From the NCBI RefSeq assembly GCF_900111835.1, contig NZ_FOJP01000018.1:104002-168001 (forward strand): DNA of 64,000 nt, given 5' to 3'. How positions within the stretch are numbered: the first letter of the stretch is position 1; each line of letters begins with the position of its first letter. The DNA comes from Metapseudomonas otitidis (lineage in GTDB: Bacteria > Pseudomonadota > Gammaproteobacteria > Pseudomonadales > Pseudomonadaceae). The position numbers and the translations under genes were made by a program. This document shows positions 26,377-35,918 of this stretch, piece after piece. The notes under the pieces were generated by a model. The model searched no databases and was not told the origin of the DNA. It saw nothing but the letters and a program-made list of their open reading frames with translations.

Positions 26377-26564
26377 GGGGCCTCCGGTTCATCGACGGGA
26401 CCCGGCCTGGCTGCCGGGCGGTGATGAAAGATCGAACCCCGGAGGCGGGATTGGTTCAGGCCGGTTGAGCAGAAGGGGCCCGCAAGCGGGCGGCACATAT
26501 ATTTACTGAACCGGGGAGGGCGCTGCGCCTCTCACCCAGGTAGGGACCTCACGAGGGGCACATC

Positions 26565-26969
26565 ATGGACACGATCTTCGCATTCCTGCTCGGGCTGTTC
26601 GGTGCCGGCGACAACGCCGCCGAGGCCCAGGCAACCCCGAGCCTGCCGGCGCCCATCAGCGAGCAGCAATGGCGGGCCGACTACAACCGCGCGCTGACCC
26701 TGCCGGCGATCCGTTATTCCTCGTCGAACCAGGTGACCATCATCAAGAACGAGCGCGACGGCACCGTGTACCTGTTCACCACCCAGCGCCACCCGGCACA
26801 CCCGGCGGTGATCGAGCGGCGCCTGGTGGACGGCCTGCGCTACCGCAGCAGCGGTCGCTACGCAGGGGACGGCGAGGCCTATGCGGCGTGGCTGGAGAAG
26901 TACCGGCGTTTCGACGACCGCCCCTACACCTCGATGTCGCTCAACACCGAACTGTCAGCGGTGGAGTAG
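26565..26969 (+). CDS. Hypothetical protein, 134 aa
   Basis: The N-terminus (DTIFAFLLGLFGAGDNAAEAQA) is hydrophobic then Ala/Glu-rich and could be a signal or a single anchor. The rest is soluble, with a beta-like core (NQVTIIKNERDGTVYLFTTQ) and a basic, tyrosine-rich helix (YAAWLEKYRRFDDRPYTSM). I do not recognise the family. GAGGGG lies just before the ATG. It is transcribed divergently from gcd across 188 bases and converges with the next small gene. Confidence 0.6.
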   Translation: MDTIFAFLLGLFGAGDNAAEAQATPSLPAPISEQQWRADYNRALTLPAIRYSSSNQVTIIKNERDGTVYLFTTQRHPAHPAVIERRLVDGLRYRSSGRYAGDGEAYAAWLEKYRRFDDRPYTSMSLNTELSAVE

Positions 26970-26972
26970 GGC

Positions 26973-27224
26973 TCAACCCTGGCGGAAGGCGATGCCTCGG
27001 CGGGTGAGGGTGATGGCCCGTGCATCGACAAGCAGGCGACCCTGGGCGTCACAGGTGTCGGACCAGTCGAGCTGGGCGTGGATGAGGCCGAGTTCATCGA
27101 GGTCGCGCAGGCCGATCAGCACCCGCTGGGGGTCGCCGTCGAGGTGGCGGGCATCGCGAGGGTGTTCCTCGCTGAGTTGGTCGATCAGGGCACGCAGGAG
27201 CTGGGTACGGCTTTGTATATCCAT
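26973..27224 (-). CDS. Hypothetical protein, 83 aa
   Basis: A small soluble protein with an N-terminal helix (SRTQLLRALIDQLSEEHPRDARHL) and a winged-helix-like C-terminus: LIGLRDLDELGLIHAQLDW followed by ARAITLTRRGIAFRQG. The order helix, GLI strand, then LTRRG strand resembles the wing of small DNA-binding proteins, but that is only suggestive. The start at 27224 is chosen because the frame upstream to 27290 is rich in Pro/Arg and lacks support. It is divergent from the phosphatase gene across about 170 bases. Confidence 0.5.
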   Translation of the reverse strand: MDIQSRTQLLRALIDQLSEEHPRDARHLDGDPQRVLIGLRDLDELGLIHAQLDWSDTCDAQGRLLVDARAITLTRRGIAFRQG

Positions 27225-27391
27225 GGACTGATAGGGCGCAGTCGGATTTATGCGTAGGGATTCTAGACCAGCCACCCCCCTCCGTGGCACCCATCGGTCC
27301 GCAGGTGGGTCAACGTTTTTTTCACGATCTTTTGATGGGCGCTTTACGGCCCATTGGCCAGTCTGTGCGCGACCTGAACGAGGAAGCGCCC

Positions 27392-28087
27392 ATGTCCCGA
27401 GGCCCCCACTTCTCCCTCACCTTCGCCGCCGTGGCAGCGCTCCTGCTGCTCTGCGTCACCGCCGCCCAGGCCCGTACGCTATCCCTGGACACCCCCGGCA
27501 GCCCGATCCCCGGCCCCACCTGGGCCACCCCGGTGAACCCGGCGATCAACCTCTACCGCATGACCCCGACCCTCTACCGCAGCGCCTTGCCGAGCCGTGG
27601 CGACCTGCCCCAGCTCAATGGCCTGGGGGTGCGTACGGTGATCAGCTTCATCAAGGACGACGACCGCGAATGGCTGGGCGACAGCCCGGTGGAGCGGGTG
27701 AGCATCCCGCTGCACGCCGACCGGGTCAGCGATGACGACGTGCTGCAGGTGATGCGCGTGGTGCAGCAGGCCGAAGGCCGTGGCCCGGTGCTGATGCACT
27801 GCAAGCACGGGCGTGACCGCACCGGGCTGATGGCGGCCATGTACCGCATCCTGCTGCAGGGCTGGAGCCGCAACCAGGCGCTGGAAGAGATGCGTGCCGG
27901 CGGCTTCGGCGACCCGATGGACATGGAGGATGCGATTGCCTACGTGAACCGCGCCGACATCGACGGCTTGCGCCAGGCGCTCTCCAGCGGTGCCTGCAGC
28001 ACCCGCGCCCTGGCCACCTGCCAGGTGGGGCAGTGGTGGCGGCAGACCTTCGGGCTCGCCCAACAGGGCGACACCCAGGTGCAGTGA
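27392..28087 (+). CDS. Secreted Cys-dependent (dual-specificity-like) phosphatase
   Basis: The 231-residue protein has a strong signal peptide (FAAVAALLLLCVTAAQA, cleavage near residue 25). The phosphatase signature loop HCKHGRDRTG (CX5R) lies near residues 129-138, followed by MAAMYRILLQGWSRNQALEEM as in bacterial DSP/PTP proteins. YRSALPSRGDLPQLNGLGVRTVISF resembles the conserved substrate-entry block of exported phosphatases active on phosphotyrosine or inositol phosphates. The ATG at 27392 is chosen at the signal peptide; an in-frame start at 27284 would bury it. It converges with the NarL-type regulator, 3 bases away. Confidence 0.8.
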   Translation: MSRGPHFSLTFAAVAALLLLCVTAAQARTLSLDTPGSPIPGPTWATPVNPAINLYRMTPTLYRSALPSRGDLPQLNGLGVRTVISFIKDDDREWLGDSPVERVSIPLHADRVSDDDVLQVMRVVQQAEGRGPVLMHCKHGRDRTGLMAAMYRILLQGWSRNQALEEMRAGGFGDPMDMEDAIAYVNRADIDGLRQALSSGACSTRALATCQVGQWWRQTFGLAQQGDTQVQ

Positions 28088-28090
28088 GGG

Positions 28091-28732
28091 TCAGTCGTCC
28101 GCCCGGATGATGCCCTTGCGCACCGCGTAGAGGACCAGCCCGGGCACATCGTGGATGTCCAGGCGCTTCATGATCTGCGCCCGGTGCGCCTCCACCGTCT
28201 TCACGCTCAGACCCAGCCCGTCGGCGATGGCCCGGGTCGAGGCGCCCCGGCAGATCAGCCGGAGGATCTCCACCTGGCGCTGGGTCAGCTCGGCGTCCAG
28301 CTCGTCGTGGGTCGCCAGGGCCTGTTCGATCACCGGTTGCGCCACGGCGGAACTCAGGTAGCACTGGCCCCGGTCCACGGCCTTCAGGGCCATGTGCAGT
28401 TCGGACATGGCCGCATCCTTGAGCAGGTAACCGCAGGCACCTTTCTTCAGGGCGGACAGCACCAGCTCCGCCTCGGCGTGCATCGAGAGCATCAACACGC
28501 GGGATTCCGGCACCTGGTGGCCCAGGCGCTGCAGGGCTTCGAGGCCGTCGAGGCCCTGCATGGAGATGTCCAGGAGGATGATGTCGGGTCGCAGCCGCTC
28601 GGCCATGGCGACGGCCTGTTCGCCATCCTCCGCTTCGCCGACGACTTCGTAGCCTTCCAGTTCGTTGACCATGGCGCGGACACCCACGCGGATCAGGGCG
28701 TGGTCGTCGGCCAATAGCAGTCGACAGGTCAT
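28091..28732 (-). CDS. NarL/LuxR-family response regulator (orphan)
   Basis: A 213-residue two-domain response regulator. The receiver has the acidic D9-D10 pair, phospho-acceptor D55 in IILLDISM and the lysine in LLKDA; the C-terminal LuxR helix-turn-helix reads LTQRQVEILRLICRGASTRAIADGLGLSVKTVEAHRAQIMKRL. No histidine kinase gene is adjacent. It lies downstream of cheB in the same direction, 167 bases away with two hairpin-forming sequences between, so it may be an output of the chemosensory operon or an independent orphan. Related Pseudomonas regulators control exopolysaccharide or ethanol-oxidation genes, but no target can be assigned. Confidence 0.9.
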   Translation of the reverse strand: MTCRLLLADDHALIRVGVRAMVNELEGYEVVGEAEDGEQAVAMAERLRPDIILLDISMQGLDGLEALQRLGHQVPESRVLMLSMHAEAELVLSALKKGACGYLLKDAAMSELHMALKAVDRGQCYLSSAVAQPVIEQALATHDELDAELTQRQVEILRLICRGASTRAIADGLGLSVKTVEAHRAQIMKRLDIHDVPGLVLYAVRKGIIRADD

Positions 28733-28819
28733 GGGCGCTCCTTGCTCATTGCGAGACTCGGGTACTCCAGACGTGCGGCGTGCCCTGAAAAAGGGCAGGC
28801 CGTACAGCTACGGAGTAGC

Positions 28820-28860
28820 ACCGTTCGCAAAAGTTCGCCTCTTTGGTCCGGACGAACGGT
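28820..28860. promoter_or_regulatory. Inverted repeat upstream of the NarL-type regulator
   Basis: ACCGTTCG (28820-28827) and CGAACGGT (28853-28860) form a perfect 8-bp inverted repeat separated by 25 bases, in the gap between cheB and the regulator gene. It may be an operator or the base of a hairpin. Role unknown. Confidence 0.3.
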
Positions 28861-28865
28861 AGCAA

Positions 28866-28886
28866 CCGGCCATCATCGATGGCCGG
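28866..28886. terminator. Hairpin after cheB, possible end of che operon
   Basis: CCGGCCATC and GATGGCCGG form a perfect 9-bp stem with a 3-base loop, 14 bases beyond the cheB stop. No T run follows on the minus strand, so it may only protect the transcript end. Confidence 0.4.
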
Positions 28887-28899
28887 GGAGCGGAAGGCC

Positions 28900-29982
28900 C
28901 TAGCGTGCGCTTTCGTGCGCGCGGGCGCTGGGCTGACCGCGGGCGTACTGCACGATCACTTCCGACAGACGGCCGAGCGGCTCCGTCACCTGGGCCGCGC
29001 CCATGCGCAGCGCCTCCTTGGGCATGCCGAACACCACGCAACTGGCCTCGTCCTGGGCCACGGTGCGGGCGCCGGCTTCGCGCATGGCCAGCAGGCCACG
29101 GGCGCCGTCGTCGCCCATGCCGGTCATGATCACGCCCATGGCGTTGTGCCCGGCGTGGCGCGCCACCGAGCGGAACAGCACGTCCACCGAAGGTCGGTGG
29201 CGGTTCACCGGCGGGCCGTCGAGCACCTCCACCAGGTACTGGGCACCGCTGCGCTTGAGCTGCATGTGCTTGCCCCCGGGGGCCACCAGCGCCAGCCCCG
29301 GGCGCACCCGATCCATGTGTTTTGCCTCGCGCACGTCGATGGCGCAGATGCTGTCCAGGCGCTGGGCGAAGGCGGCGGTGAACTTCTCCGGCATGTGCTG
29401 GACGATGACGATCCCCGGGCAGTCCACCGGCAGTTGGCGCAGCACCACTTCCAGAGCCTGGGTGCCACCGGTGGAGGTGCCCAGTGCCACCACCCGGTCG
29501 GTGGTGGACAGGGCGGTGGGACGGGGAGCGGGCGCCTCCCTGGGAGGGGCGGCGGCCGGCACGGCGGTGCTGGGCATGGCATGCGGGCGGCTGCGGGCGG
29601 CGGCCTCGATCTGCCGGATCAACTCGCCGGACATCTGCTGCAGGCTGTCCTTCAACCCCTGCCGGGCCTTGGTGAACACCCCCACGGCACCGGCGGCGAG
29701 GGCGTCCAGGGTCACCGCCGCGCCTTTCTCGGTCAGGGTCGAGCAGATGATCGCCGGGGTCGGGCGCTCGGCCATGATCTTGCGCAGGAAGGTGATGCCG
29801 TCCATGCGCGGCATCTCCACGTCCAGCACCAGCACGTCGGGCCATTGCTTGCGCATCTTGTCCAGGGCGAACAGCGGGTCGGCGGCCTGGCCGATCACCT
29901 GGATGCCGGGGTGGTTGTCGAGGCAGGCGGTGAGCACCTGGCGCACCAGGGCCGAGTCATCGACGATGAAGACCTTGATCAT
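28900..29982 (-). CDS. cheB: Chemoreceptor glutamate methylesterase CheB
   Basis: Removes methyl groups from receptors and deamidates glutamines. The 360-residue protein has an N-terminal receiver (acidic D8-D9, phospho-acceptor D54), a proline/alanine-rich linker near residues 140-165, and the catalytic domain with [10 protein letters not shown] (nucleophile Ser), [18 protein letters not shown] (His) and [12 protein letters not shown] (Asp). The ATG at 29982 follows GGGGGA; a longer frame upstream runs through cheR in another phase. It is the last gene of the che run. No cheD or cheZ is present. Confidence 0.94.
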   Translation of the reverse strand: MIKVFIVDDSALVRQVLTACLDNHPGIQVIGQAADPLFALDKMRKQWPDVLVLDVEMPRMDGITFLRKIMAERPTPAIICSTLTEKGAAVTLDALAAGAVGVFTKARQGLKDSLQQMSGELIRQIEAAARSRPHAMPSTAVPAAAPPREAPAPRPTALSTTDRVVALGTSTGGTQALEVVLRQLPVDCPGIVIVQHMPEKFTAAFAQRLDSICAIDVREAKHMDRVRPGLALVAPGGKHMQLKRSGAQYLVEVLDGPPVNRHRPSVDVLFRSVARHAGHNAMGVIMTGMGDDGARGLLAMREAGARTVAQDEASCVVFGMPKEALRMGAAQVTEPLGRLSEVIVQYARGQPSARAHESAR

Positions 29983-30005
29983 GGCGGCGTTCCCCCTGGC
30001 CGGAC

Positions 30006-30815
30006 TCATGTGCGTTGGTAGACCGAGGGGCGGACCGCCCGCAGCGGCAGCTTGAAGCCGTGCAGGCTTTCGGCGTGGCCGATGAAGAACAGGCCCTCCG
30101 GGCGCAAGCGCTCCACCAGCCGCTCGACGATGCCGCGCTTCTCGTCCTGGCCGAAGTAGATCAGCACGTTGCGCAGGAAGATCACATCGAAGGGACCGAT
30201 CTCCCGGGGGATCGGCCGGGTCAGGTTGAGTTCGGCGAACATCACCCGGTGGCGCAGCGCCTGGCTGATGCGGAACAGCCCGGCGCTTTCCTCCACGCCG
30301 CGCAGGCAGTGGCGCTGCAGCCAGCCGGGGGGGAAGTGCTCGGCCTGCTCCATGGGGTAGGTGGCGCTGCGGGCCTTTTCCAGCATGCGCAGGCTGAGGT
30401 CGCTGGCGAAGATGGACCAGTCCTTGGTCCGGGCATGTTCGGCGAGGGTCATCGCCATGCTGAAGGCCTCCTGGCCGGATGAGCTGGCCGCGCTCCACAG
30501 GTGCAGCGGCTTGCGCTGGTGGGCGGCCCATTCGCCGAGCACCTTGAAGTGCTGCGGCTCGCGGAAGAAATAGGTCTCGTTGGTGGTCAGCAGGTCCACC
30601 ACCAGGCGTCGCTCGTCCTGGTTGGCCGGATCGCCGAGCAGGCGCAGGTAATCGGTGAAGGTGCCCGCGCCCACCGCCCGCAGCCGGCCCATCAGGCGGC
30701 CGGCCATGAGGATGCGCTTCTGGTCGGTCATGTGGATGCCCGAAGCCTCCAGCATCAGCTGTTGCAACTGCCGGAAGTCGGCGTCGCTGAGCTTGGGCAG
30801 GTGCTGGTGGGGCAT
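30006..30815 (-). CDS. cheR: Chemoreceptor methyltransferase CheR
   Basis: Methylates receptor glutamates with S-adenosylmethionine. The 269-residue protein has the N-terminal helical domain (residues 1-80) ending in [16 protein letters not shown], the SAM-binding [19 protein letters not shown] block (usual family form is WSAACSTGEEPYS, so the cysteine and charged residues are altered), and [25 protein letters not shown]. There is no TPR extension. Its ATG overlaps the cheW stop by one base (ATGA), indicating coupled translation, and cheB follows 23 bases after its stop. Confidence 0.93.
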   Translation of the reverse strand: MPHQHLPKLSDADFRQLQQLMLEASGIHMTDQKRILMAGRLMGRLRAVGAGTFTDYLRLLGDPANQDERRLVVDLLTTNETYFFREPQHFKVLGEWAAHQRKPLHLWSAASSSGQEAFSMAMTLAEHARTKDWSIFASDLSLRMLEKARSATYPMEQAEHFPPGWLQRHCLRGVEESAGLFRISQALRHRVMFAELNLTRPIPREIGPFDVIFLRNVLIYFGQDEKRGIVERLVERLRPEGLFFIGHAESLHGFKLPLRAVRPSVYQRT

Positions 30816-31324
30816 CAGCCGGCCTGCTGGGCGAGGCTCAACTGGCGGATATCCTCCAGCGACAGCACGCGCCGCACGTCGAGAATGATGGTGAAGCCGC
30901 GCTCGTCCCGCGCCATCCCGGCGATGAAGTCGGTGCGGATGCCGGCGCCGAAGGGGGGCGCCTGCTCCACCTGGTCGGGCTCGATGTCCAGCACCGCGTC
31001 CACCGCGTCCACCACCAGGCCGATGCGCTGGTGCTGTTCGTCCAGGTCCAGCTCGATGATGACGATGCAGGTGCGCTTGTTCGGCACGCTCAGGTCCTGG
31101 CCGAAGCGCGCTGCCAGGTCCATCACCGGCACCACGTTGCCGCGCAGGTTGATCACCCCGTGGATGAAGACCGGCATCATCGGCACGGTGGTGACCTGGC
31201 CGTATTCGATGATCTCCCGCACCAGGTCGATGGGCAGCGCGTAGCGCGCGTCACGCACCCGGAACGACAGGTGCTGCACGCTTTCCTCCGCCTCGCTGGC
31301 CAGGACTGCCTGGAGTTCGCTCAT
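30815..31324 (-). CDS. cheW: Chemotaxis coupling protein CheW
   Basis: Scaffold linking receptors to CheA. The 169-residue protein is a single CheW domain: [21 protein letters not shown] at the start, [24 protein letters not shown] with the conserved glycine-arginine receptor/kinase contact, and [19 protein letters not shown] further on. Its stop overlaps the cheR start. It lies 10 bases after the larger receptor gene, within the continuous minus-strand operon. Confidence 0.93.
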   Translation of the reverse strand: MSELQAVLASEAEESVQHLSFRVRDARYALPIDLVREIIEYGQVTTVPMMPVFIHGVINLRGNVVPVMDLAARFGQDLSVPNKRTCIVIIELDLDEQHQRIGLVVDAVDAVLDIEPDQVEQAPPFGAGIRTDFIAGMARDERGFTIILDVRRVLSLEDIRQLSLAQQAG

Positions 31325-31334
31325 GCCGTCCCCC

Positions 31335-32984
31335 TCAGTTGAAGTTCACGAAGTGGCCTTCGTCGGCCACCGGCTGGGGCTTGCGGGCCACGGCAGTGGT
31401 CGGCCTGCGCAATTCGCGCACGGCGGCGGCAGGGCGCTCGGCCCGTGTCGGCGCCGCCGACCGCGCAGCGTTGGCTTCGAGGCGGAAGTAGTTGATCAGC
31501 TCCAGCAACTGCCCGGCCTGGGCGTTCATCTCTTCGGCGGTGGCGGCCAGCTCCTCGGAGGCGGAGGCGTTCTGCTGGGTGATCTGGTTCATCTGGCCCA
31601 TGGCGATGTTGATCTGCGATGCGCCGGTGCTCTGCTCGCGGGAGGCGGCGGTGATCTCCTGCACCAGGTCGGAGGTCTTCTGGATGTTCGGCACGATCTC
31701 GTCCAGCAGGTGCCCGGCCTGCTCTGCCAGTTGCACGCTGTTGCTGGCCACGCCGCCGATCTCCTGGGCGGCCACCTGGCTGCGTTCGGCGAGCTTGCGC
31801 ACCTCGGCGGCGACCACCGCGAAGCCCTTGCCGTGGTCCCCGGCGCGGGCGGCTTCGATGGCGGCGTTGAGGGCCAGCAGGTTGGTCTGGTAGGCGATGT
31901 CGTCGATGATGCCGATCTTGTTGGCGATCTGTTTCATCGCCTGAACCATCTCGCCCACCGCCTGGCCACCCTGCACGGCGTCGTTGGCGGCCTTGCCGGC
32001 GATGCCGTCGGTGATCTGCGCGCTCTCGGTGTTCTGCGCGATGGAGGCGGACATCTGTTCCACCGAGGCCGTGGTTTCCTCGACGCTGGCGGCCTGCTCG
32101 GTGGCGGCCTGGCTGAGGGACTGGGAGGTGGCGCTGACCTCCTCGGAGGCCGAGGACAGCGAGTCGGCGGCGCTGCGCACGTCGCTGATGACGGTACGCA
32201 GGCGCTCGGTCATGTGCTGCATGGAGGCCAGCAGGCGGCCGGTCTCGTCGCGGCTGTCCACCTCGATCTCGGTGGACAGGTCACCCTCGGCCAGGTTGTC
32301 GGCCACCGCCACCGCGCGGTTCAGCGGGCGGGTGATGGAGCGGGTGACGAAGATGCCGATGGCGAAGCCGATCACGGCGGCGATGACCATCAGGACGATC
32401 AGCTGGGTGCGCGAACCGAGGTAGATCTCGGTGATGGTGTCGTTGGCCTCCTTGGCGCGGGCGTCCTTTTGGTCGACCAGGTCAGTGAGCAGCTTGTCGG
32501 CCGCATTGCCGTGCTGGCGCAGCTCGGGCATCAGCGCGGTCAGCTCGGTGGCCTCCGCCAGCGGCGCATTGCGGTTCAGGGTCAGCATGCGCCGCACCAC
32601 ATCCTCGTACTCGTTCAGGCTCGCCTCCATCTGCGCCAGCTTGGCGATGGACTGTTCGCTCTTGAAGCTGTCGCGGGCCTTGTCGAGGTTCTGGTGCAGG
32701 CTTTTCAGCGAGCTTTCCACCTGGTCAGCGGTGCGCTGGCGGTCGTCCTGGGTGGTGGCCAGCAGGTTGCTGCGCAAGTGACGGCCTGTGTAGATGAGGT
32801 CCATGTTGGCTTTCATCATGGTCTTCAGCGCGCCGACCTCGCCGAGGTACATCTTGTCAGTGAGGTCGTTGACCTTGGACAGGTTGACGATACCCAGCCC
32901 ACCCACCGCGGCGGTGAGCAGCACCACCAGGGAGAAGCCGGCGATCAGCCGGACCCCGATTTTCATGTTGCGGACGAATTGCAT
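31335..32984 (-). CDS. Methyl-accepting chemotaxis protein, 549 aa
   Basis: Transmembrane receptor with an N-terminal membrane segment (about residues 12-32), a helical periplasmic domain of the four-helix-bundle type (about 33-190), a second segment ([17 protein letters not shown]), a HAMP domain ([21 protein letters not shown]), and a cytoplasmic signalling tail with the hairpin tip [18 protein letters not shown]. It ends in a basic, proline-containing tail and ...HFVNFN, without a terminal NWETF-type pentapeptide for CheR/CheB tethering. It lies inside the operon between cheA and cheW, so it is probably the dedicated receptor. The ligand is unknown. Confidence 0.93.
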   Translation of the reverse strand: MQFVRNMKIGVRLIAGFSLVVLLTAAVGGLGIVNLSKVNDLTDKMYLGEVGALKTMMKANMDLIYTGRHLRSNLLATTQDDRQRTADQVESSLKSLHQNLDKARDSFKSEQSIAKLAQMEASLNEYEDVVRRMLTLNRNAPLAEATELTALMPELRQHGNAADKLLTDLVDQKDARAKEANDTITEIYLGSRTQLIVLMVIAAVIGFAIGIFVTRSITRPLNRAVAVADNLAEGDLSTEIEVDSRDETGRLLASMQHMTERLRTVISDVRSAADSLSSASEEVSATSQSLSQAATEQAASVEETTASVEQMSASIAQNTESAQITDGIAGKAANDAVQGGQAVGEMVQAMKQIANKIGIIDDIAYQTNLLALNAAIEAARAGDHGKGFAVVAAEVRKLAERSQVAAQEIGGVASNSVQLAEQAGHLLDEIVPNIQKTSDLVQEITAASREQSTGASQINIAMGQMNQITQQNASASEELAATAEEMNAQAGQLLELINYFRLEANAARSAAPTRAERPAAAVRELRRPTTAVARKPQPVADEGHFVNFN

Positions 32985-32996
32985 GGTGAGGCTCTC

Positions 32997-35207
32997 CTAC
33001 TGGCCCGCGAGATCGGGCCGTGCTGGTACGGGATTGGCGAGGGCGCGCGGTTCTGCGTCCGCGTTCTGTTGCAGGTGCTGGAGCAGGCTGGCGATATCGA
33101 GGATCAGCGCCACCTGGCCGGAGCCGAGGATGGTGGAGCCGCTGATGCCCCGCAGGTGTTCGAAGAGCAGGCCGAGGGGCTTGATCACCGTCTGCAGCTC
33201 GCCGTGCAGCTCGTCGACGATCAGCCCGGCCTGGCGCCGCCCGAGGCTGACCACCACGATGTTGCGGCGACCGTGGGGGCTGCTGGGCAGGTCGAAGTGG
33301 GCGGCCAGGTCGATACAGGGCAGGGGCCGGCCGCGCAGTTCGATGTGGCCGTAGGCACGGCGGCCGAGGCGCGCCTCGTCCAGCTCCAGGCATTCGGTGA
33401 CCAGGTTCAGCGGCACCACGAAATGCTCGCCGCCCAGGCTCACCAGGAAGCCGTCGATAATGGCCAGGGTCAGCGGCAGGCGGATGCGGAAGACGCAGCC
33501 CTGGCCGGGCCGCGAGTCGATCTCGATGCTGCCGCGCAGGGCCTCGATGGCGCTGCGCACCACGTCCATGCCGACCCCCCGGCCGGAGAGGTCGGAGACG
33601 TTGTCGGCGGTGGAGAAACCGGCGGCGAAGATCAGCCGCTGCACCTCGTGTTCCGGCGGGTTGGCCTGCGGGTCCAGCAGGCCGCGCTCGATGGCCTTCT
33701 CGCGGATGCGCGCGGTGTTCAGTCCGCGCCCGTCGTCACTGACCTCGATGACGATCATCCCGGACTCGTGGAAAGCGTTCAGGCCCAGGTGGCCCTCGGC
33801 GCTCTTGCCGGCGGCCAGGCGCTGTTCGGCGGGTTCGATGCCGTGGTCGATGGCGTTGCGCACCAGGTGGGTGAGGGGATCGGCGAGCTTGTCGATCACC
33901 GTCTTGTCCAGCTCGGTGTCGGCGCCGCGGATCTCCAGGCGGATGTCCTTGCCCAGTTGCTGGCTGACGTCGCGCACCACCCGGTGGAAACGGTTGAAGG
34001 TGTCGCCGATCTCGATCATGCGCAGCTTCAGCGCCGCCTCGCGGATCTGCTCCACGCGCTGGTTCACCGTCTGGGCGCTCTCCTGGCACTGCGGGTTGCC
34101 ATGCTCCTGGGCCTGCATGCGGGCGGCGGCGGCGCTGATCACCAGCTCGCCCACCAGGTTGATCAGTTCGTCGAGCTTGTGGGCCGCCACCTTCACCAGG
34201 GTGCTTTCGGTATTCGGCGCGCGGCGCTCGCCGTCGCGGCGGGTCTTCTGCTGGCGGGCGAGGGCGGCGTCCACCGCCTGGGGCGCCACCAGGCCCTGTT
34301 CCACCAGCACCGCGCCCAGGGGCGGTTTCTCCGCCGGGGCGCTGGCCTGGACAGCGAGGCCCTGCTGCAGTTCGTGTTCGGTGAGCAGGCCGGCGGCGAC
34401 GAGGATGCCGCCGATGCGCTCGTCGGCTTCCGGCAGGGCCTGGATCAGCCGCAGGCAGTCGTCCAGGGTGCTGGCCGGCGGCAGCATGCGCAGGGTGCAG
34501 AAGTCGCGGATGAACTCGAAGACGTCCTCGATCTCGGCCTTGCTCGCCGGAGTGTCCAGGTCGATCTCCAGGCCCAGGTAGCAGGTTTCCGGATCCATTT
34601 CGGCGAAGGGCGGCAGGCTGTCGTCGAGCACTTCCAGGGCGGTGACCGTGCCCAGGCGCCCCAGGTACTGGATGAACGACATCGGGTCGAAGCCGTTGCG
34701 CAGCAGGTCGCCGTCGAAGCGCAGCGACAGGTGCCAGGCGCCGCTGCCGCGCGCCTCCTGGGCGGCTGCCGGCGTTTCGGGTGCTTCGGGCGCAGTGCTC
34801 AAGGGTTCGCCCAGGTGCGTCGCCAGGGCGGCCAGCAGCTCGGCCTGGTGCGCCTCGTCCACCGGCAGCTCGCCGGTTTCCGCATCGATCAGGGCGATCA
34901 TCGAGACGATCTCGTCGAGGCAGCGCAGCATCAGCGAGACCAGCGACGGCTCCAGGCGGCGCTGGCCGTCGCGCACCGCCATCAGCAGGTTTTCCAGGTG
35001 GTGGGTGAAGCTGGCCAGCGGGGTCAGGGAGAACAGCCCGGCCGAGCCCTTGAGGGTGTGCATGGCGCGGAACAGGCCGTTGATGGCTTCGGCGTCGTCG
35101 GGCTGCTGGTCCAGCTGCAGCAGGTATCCCTCGGCCTGCTGGCTGAGGTCGCGGGCTTCCTCGATGAACCCCTGCAGCAGCTGGCTCCACTGGTCTCCGT
35201 TGAGCAT
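32997..35207 (-). CDS. cheA: Chemotaxis histidine kinase CheA
   Basis: The 736-residue kinase has an N-terminal Hpt domain with phospho-acceptor H50 in MHTLKGSAGLF, a long intermediate region (about 135-330) unlike the classical P2 domain, the dimerisation helices (VAAHKLDELINLVGELVISAA), an ATPase domain (NAIDHGIEP; DDGRGLNTARI; GRGVGMDVVRS) and a C-terminal CheW-like domain. It has no receiver domain, so it differs from WspE- and PilL/ChpA-type kinases. It phosphorylates the CheY encoded just upstream and CheB. The spacing to STAS (12 bases) and the receptor (12 bases) indicates one operon. Confidence 0.95.
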   Translation of the reverse strand: MLNGDQWSQLLQGFIEEARDLSQQAEGYLLQLDQQPDDAEAINGLFRAMHTLKGSAGLFSLTPLASFTHHLENLLMAVRDGQRRLEPSLVSLMLRCLDEIVSMIALIDAETGELPVDEAHQAELLAALATHLGEPLSTAPEAPETPAAAQEARGSGAWHLSLRFDGDLLRNGFDPMSFIQYLGRLGTVTALEVLDDSLPPFAEMDPETCYLGLEIDLDTPASKAEIEDVFEFIRDFCTLRMLPPASTLDDCLRLIQALPEADERIGGILVAAGLLTEHELQQGLAVQASAPAEKPPLGAVLVEQGLVAPQAVDAALARQQKTRRDGERRAPNTESTLVKVAAHKLDELINLVGELVISAAAARMQAQEHGNPQCQESAQTVNQRVEQIREAALKLRMIEIGDTFNRFHRVVRDVSQQLGKDIRLEIRGADTELDKTVIDKLADPLTHLVRNAIDHGIEPAEQRLAAGKSAEGHLGLNAFHESGMIVIEVSDDGRGLNTARIREKAIERGLLDPQANPPEHEVQRLIFAAGFSTADNVSDLSGRGVGMDVVRSAIEALRGSIEIDSRPGQGCVFRIRLPLTLAIIDGFLVSLGGEHFVVPLNLVTECLELDEARLGRRAYGHIELRGRPLPCIDLAAHFDLPSSPHGRRNIVVVSLGRRQAGLIVDELHGELQTVIKPLGLLFEHLRGISGSTILGSGQVALILDIASLLQHLQQNADAEPRALANPVPARPDLAGQ

Positions 35208-35219
35208 GGCGGTCTCCGC

Positions 35220-35537
35220 TCAGGCCGTGGGTGCGGCGGCGGCCGGGAGCAGGTGCTCCAGACGCAGCAGGGTGATGAGTTCCAGGGGGCCGCCCTGGAT
35301 ACCTTCCATGACCAGCATGGCGCCGTTGCCGAGCACCTGCCGGCGCAGCGCCAGCAGCAGTTGCAGGCCGGCGCTGTCGAGGTCCTCCAGGGCGTGCAGG
35401 TCCAGCCGCCAGGGCTGGTCGGCCGCCTGCTCGGCCAGCCGTGCGGTCAGCTCGGCGTGGGCGTCGGCCACCTCGTAGATGGTCAGGCTGCCCTCCAGTT
35501 CGAGGTGCCCCGGGGCTTTCACATGGACCGTGAGCAT
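35220..35537 (-). CDS. STAS-domain protein in the che operon
   Basis: The 105-residue protein is a single STAS domain of the anti-sigma-factor-antagonist type: LELEGSLTIYEVADAHAEL then LDLHALEDLDSAGLQLLLALRR, in which DSAGLQ is the usual site of a regulatory phosphoserine. It begins 1 base after the cheY stop and is followed by cheA 12 bases on. STAS proteins occur in a minority of chemosensory operons, where a role in scaffolding or stress signalling has been proposed. No partner anti-sigma kinase is nearby, so it presumably acts with CheA or CheY. Confidence 0.85.
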   Translation of the reverse strand: MLTVHVKAPGHLELEGSLTIYEVADAHAELTARLAEQAADQPWRLDLHALEDLDSAGLQLLLALRRQVLGNGAMLVMEGIQGGPLELITLLRLEHLLPAAAAPTA

Positions 35538-35538
35538 C

Positions 35539-35904
35539 TCAACCCACCAGCTTCTCGACGGCGGCCAGCAGCTGTTGCGGCTGGAACGGCTTGACGATCC
35601 AGGCACGGGCGCCGGCGGCCTGGCCCTCGGCCTTCTTCGCCTGCTCGCTCTCGGTGGTGAGCATGACGATGGGGGTGAAGCGGTAGTCCTTGCTGTTCTT
35701 GATCTCCTTCACCAGGCTGATGCCGTCCAGGTTGGGCATGTTCACGTCGCTGATGATGAGGTTGATCTTCTGCCCGTTGAGCTTGGTCAGGGCGTCGCGG
35801 CCGTCGACGGCTTCGATGACCTGGTGGCCGGCGCCGCCCAGGGTCATCTTCACCAGCTGTCGCATCGAGGATGAGTCGTCGACGATGAGGATGGTCTTGC
35901 TCAT
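35539..35904 (-). CDS. cheY: CheY-type single-domain response regulator
   Basis: A 121-residue receiver protein with acidic D9-D10, phospho-acceptor D53 in IISDVNMPNLDG, the switch threonine in MLTTESE and the lysine in IVKPFQPQQL. It has no output domain, so it works by protein contact. It is the second gene of the operon, after the short receptor and before the STAS gene. The nearest relatives belong to accessory chemosensory systems, and whether it contacts a flagellar motor is unknown; no flagellar gene lies in the window. Confidence 0.92.
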   Translation of the reverse strand: MSKTILIVDDSSSMRQLVKMTLGGAGHQVIEAVDGRDALTKLNGQKINLIISDVNMPNLDGISLVKEIKNSKDYRFTPIVMLTTESEQAKKAEGQAAGARAWIVKPFQPQQLLAAVEKLVG

Positions 35905-35918
35905 GTGTGGCTCCCGGA

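Noticed and set aside
28781..28797. TGCCCT/AGGGCA hairpin as an intrinsic terminator
   Set aside because: The loop, not the tail, carries the A/T run, and it lies before the regulator gene rather than after a transcript end.
31323..35594. A 1423-codon open frame opposite the mcp, cheA and STAS genes
   Set aside because: High GC content makes antisense frames open. The encoded residues are low-complexity and His/Gln/Gly/Val-rich, while the minus strand carries unmistakable receptor and CheA domains.
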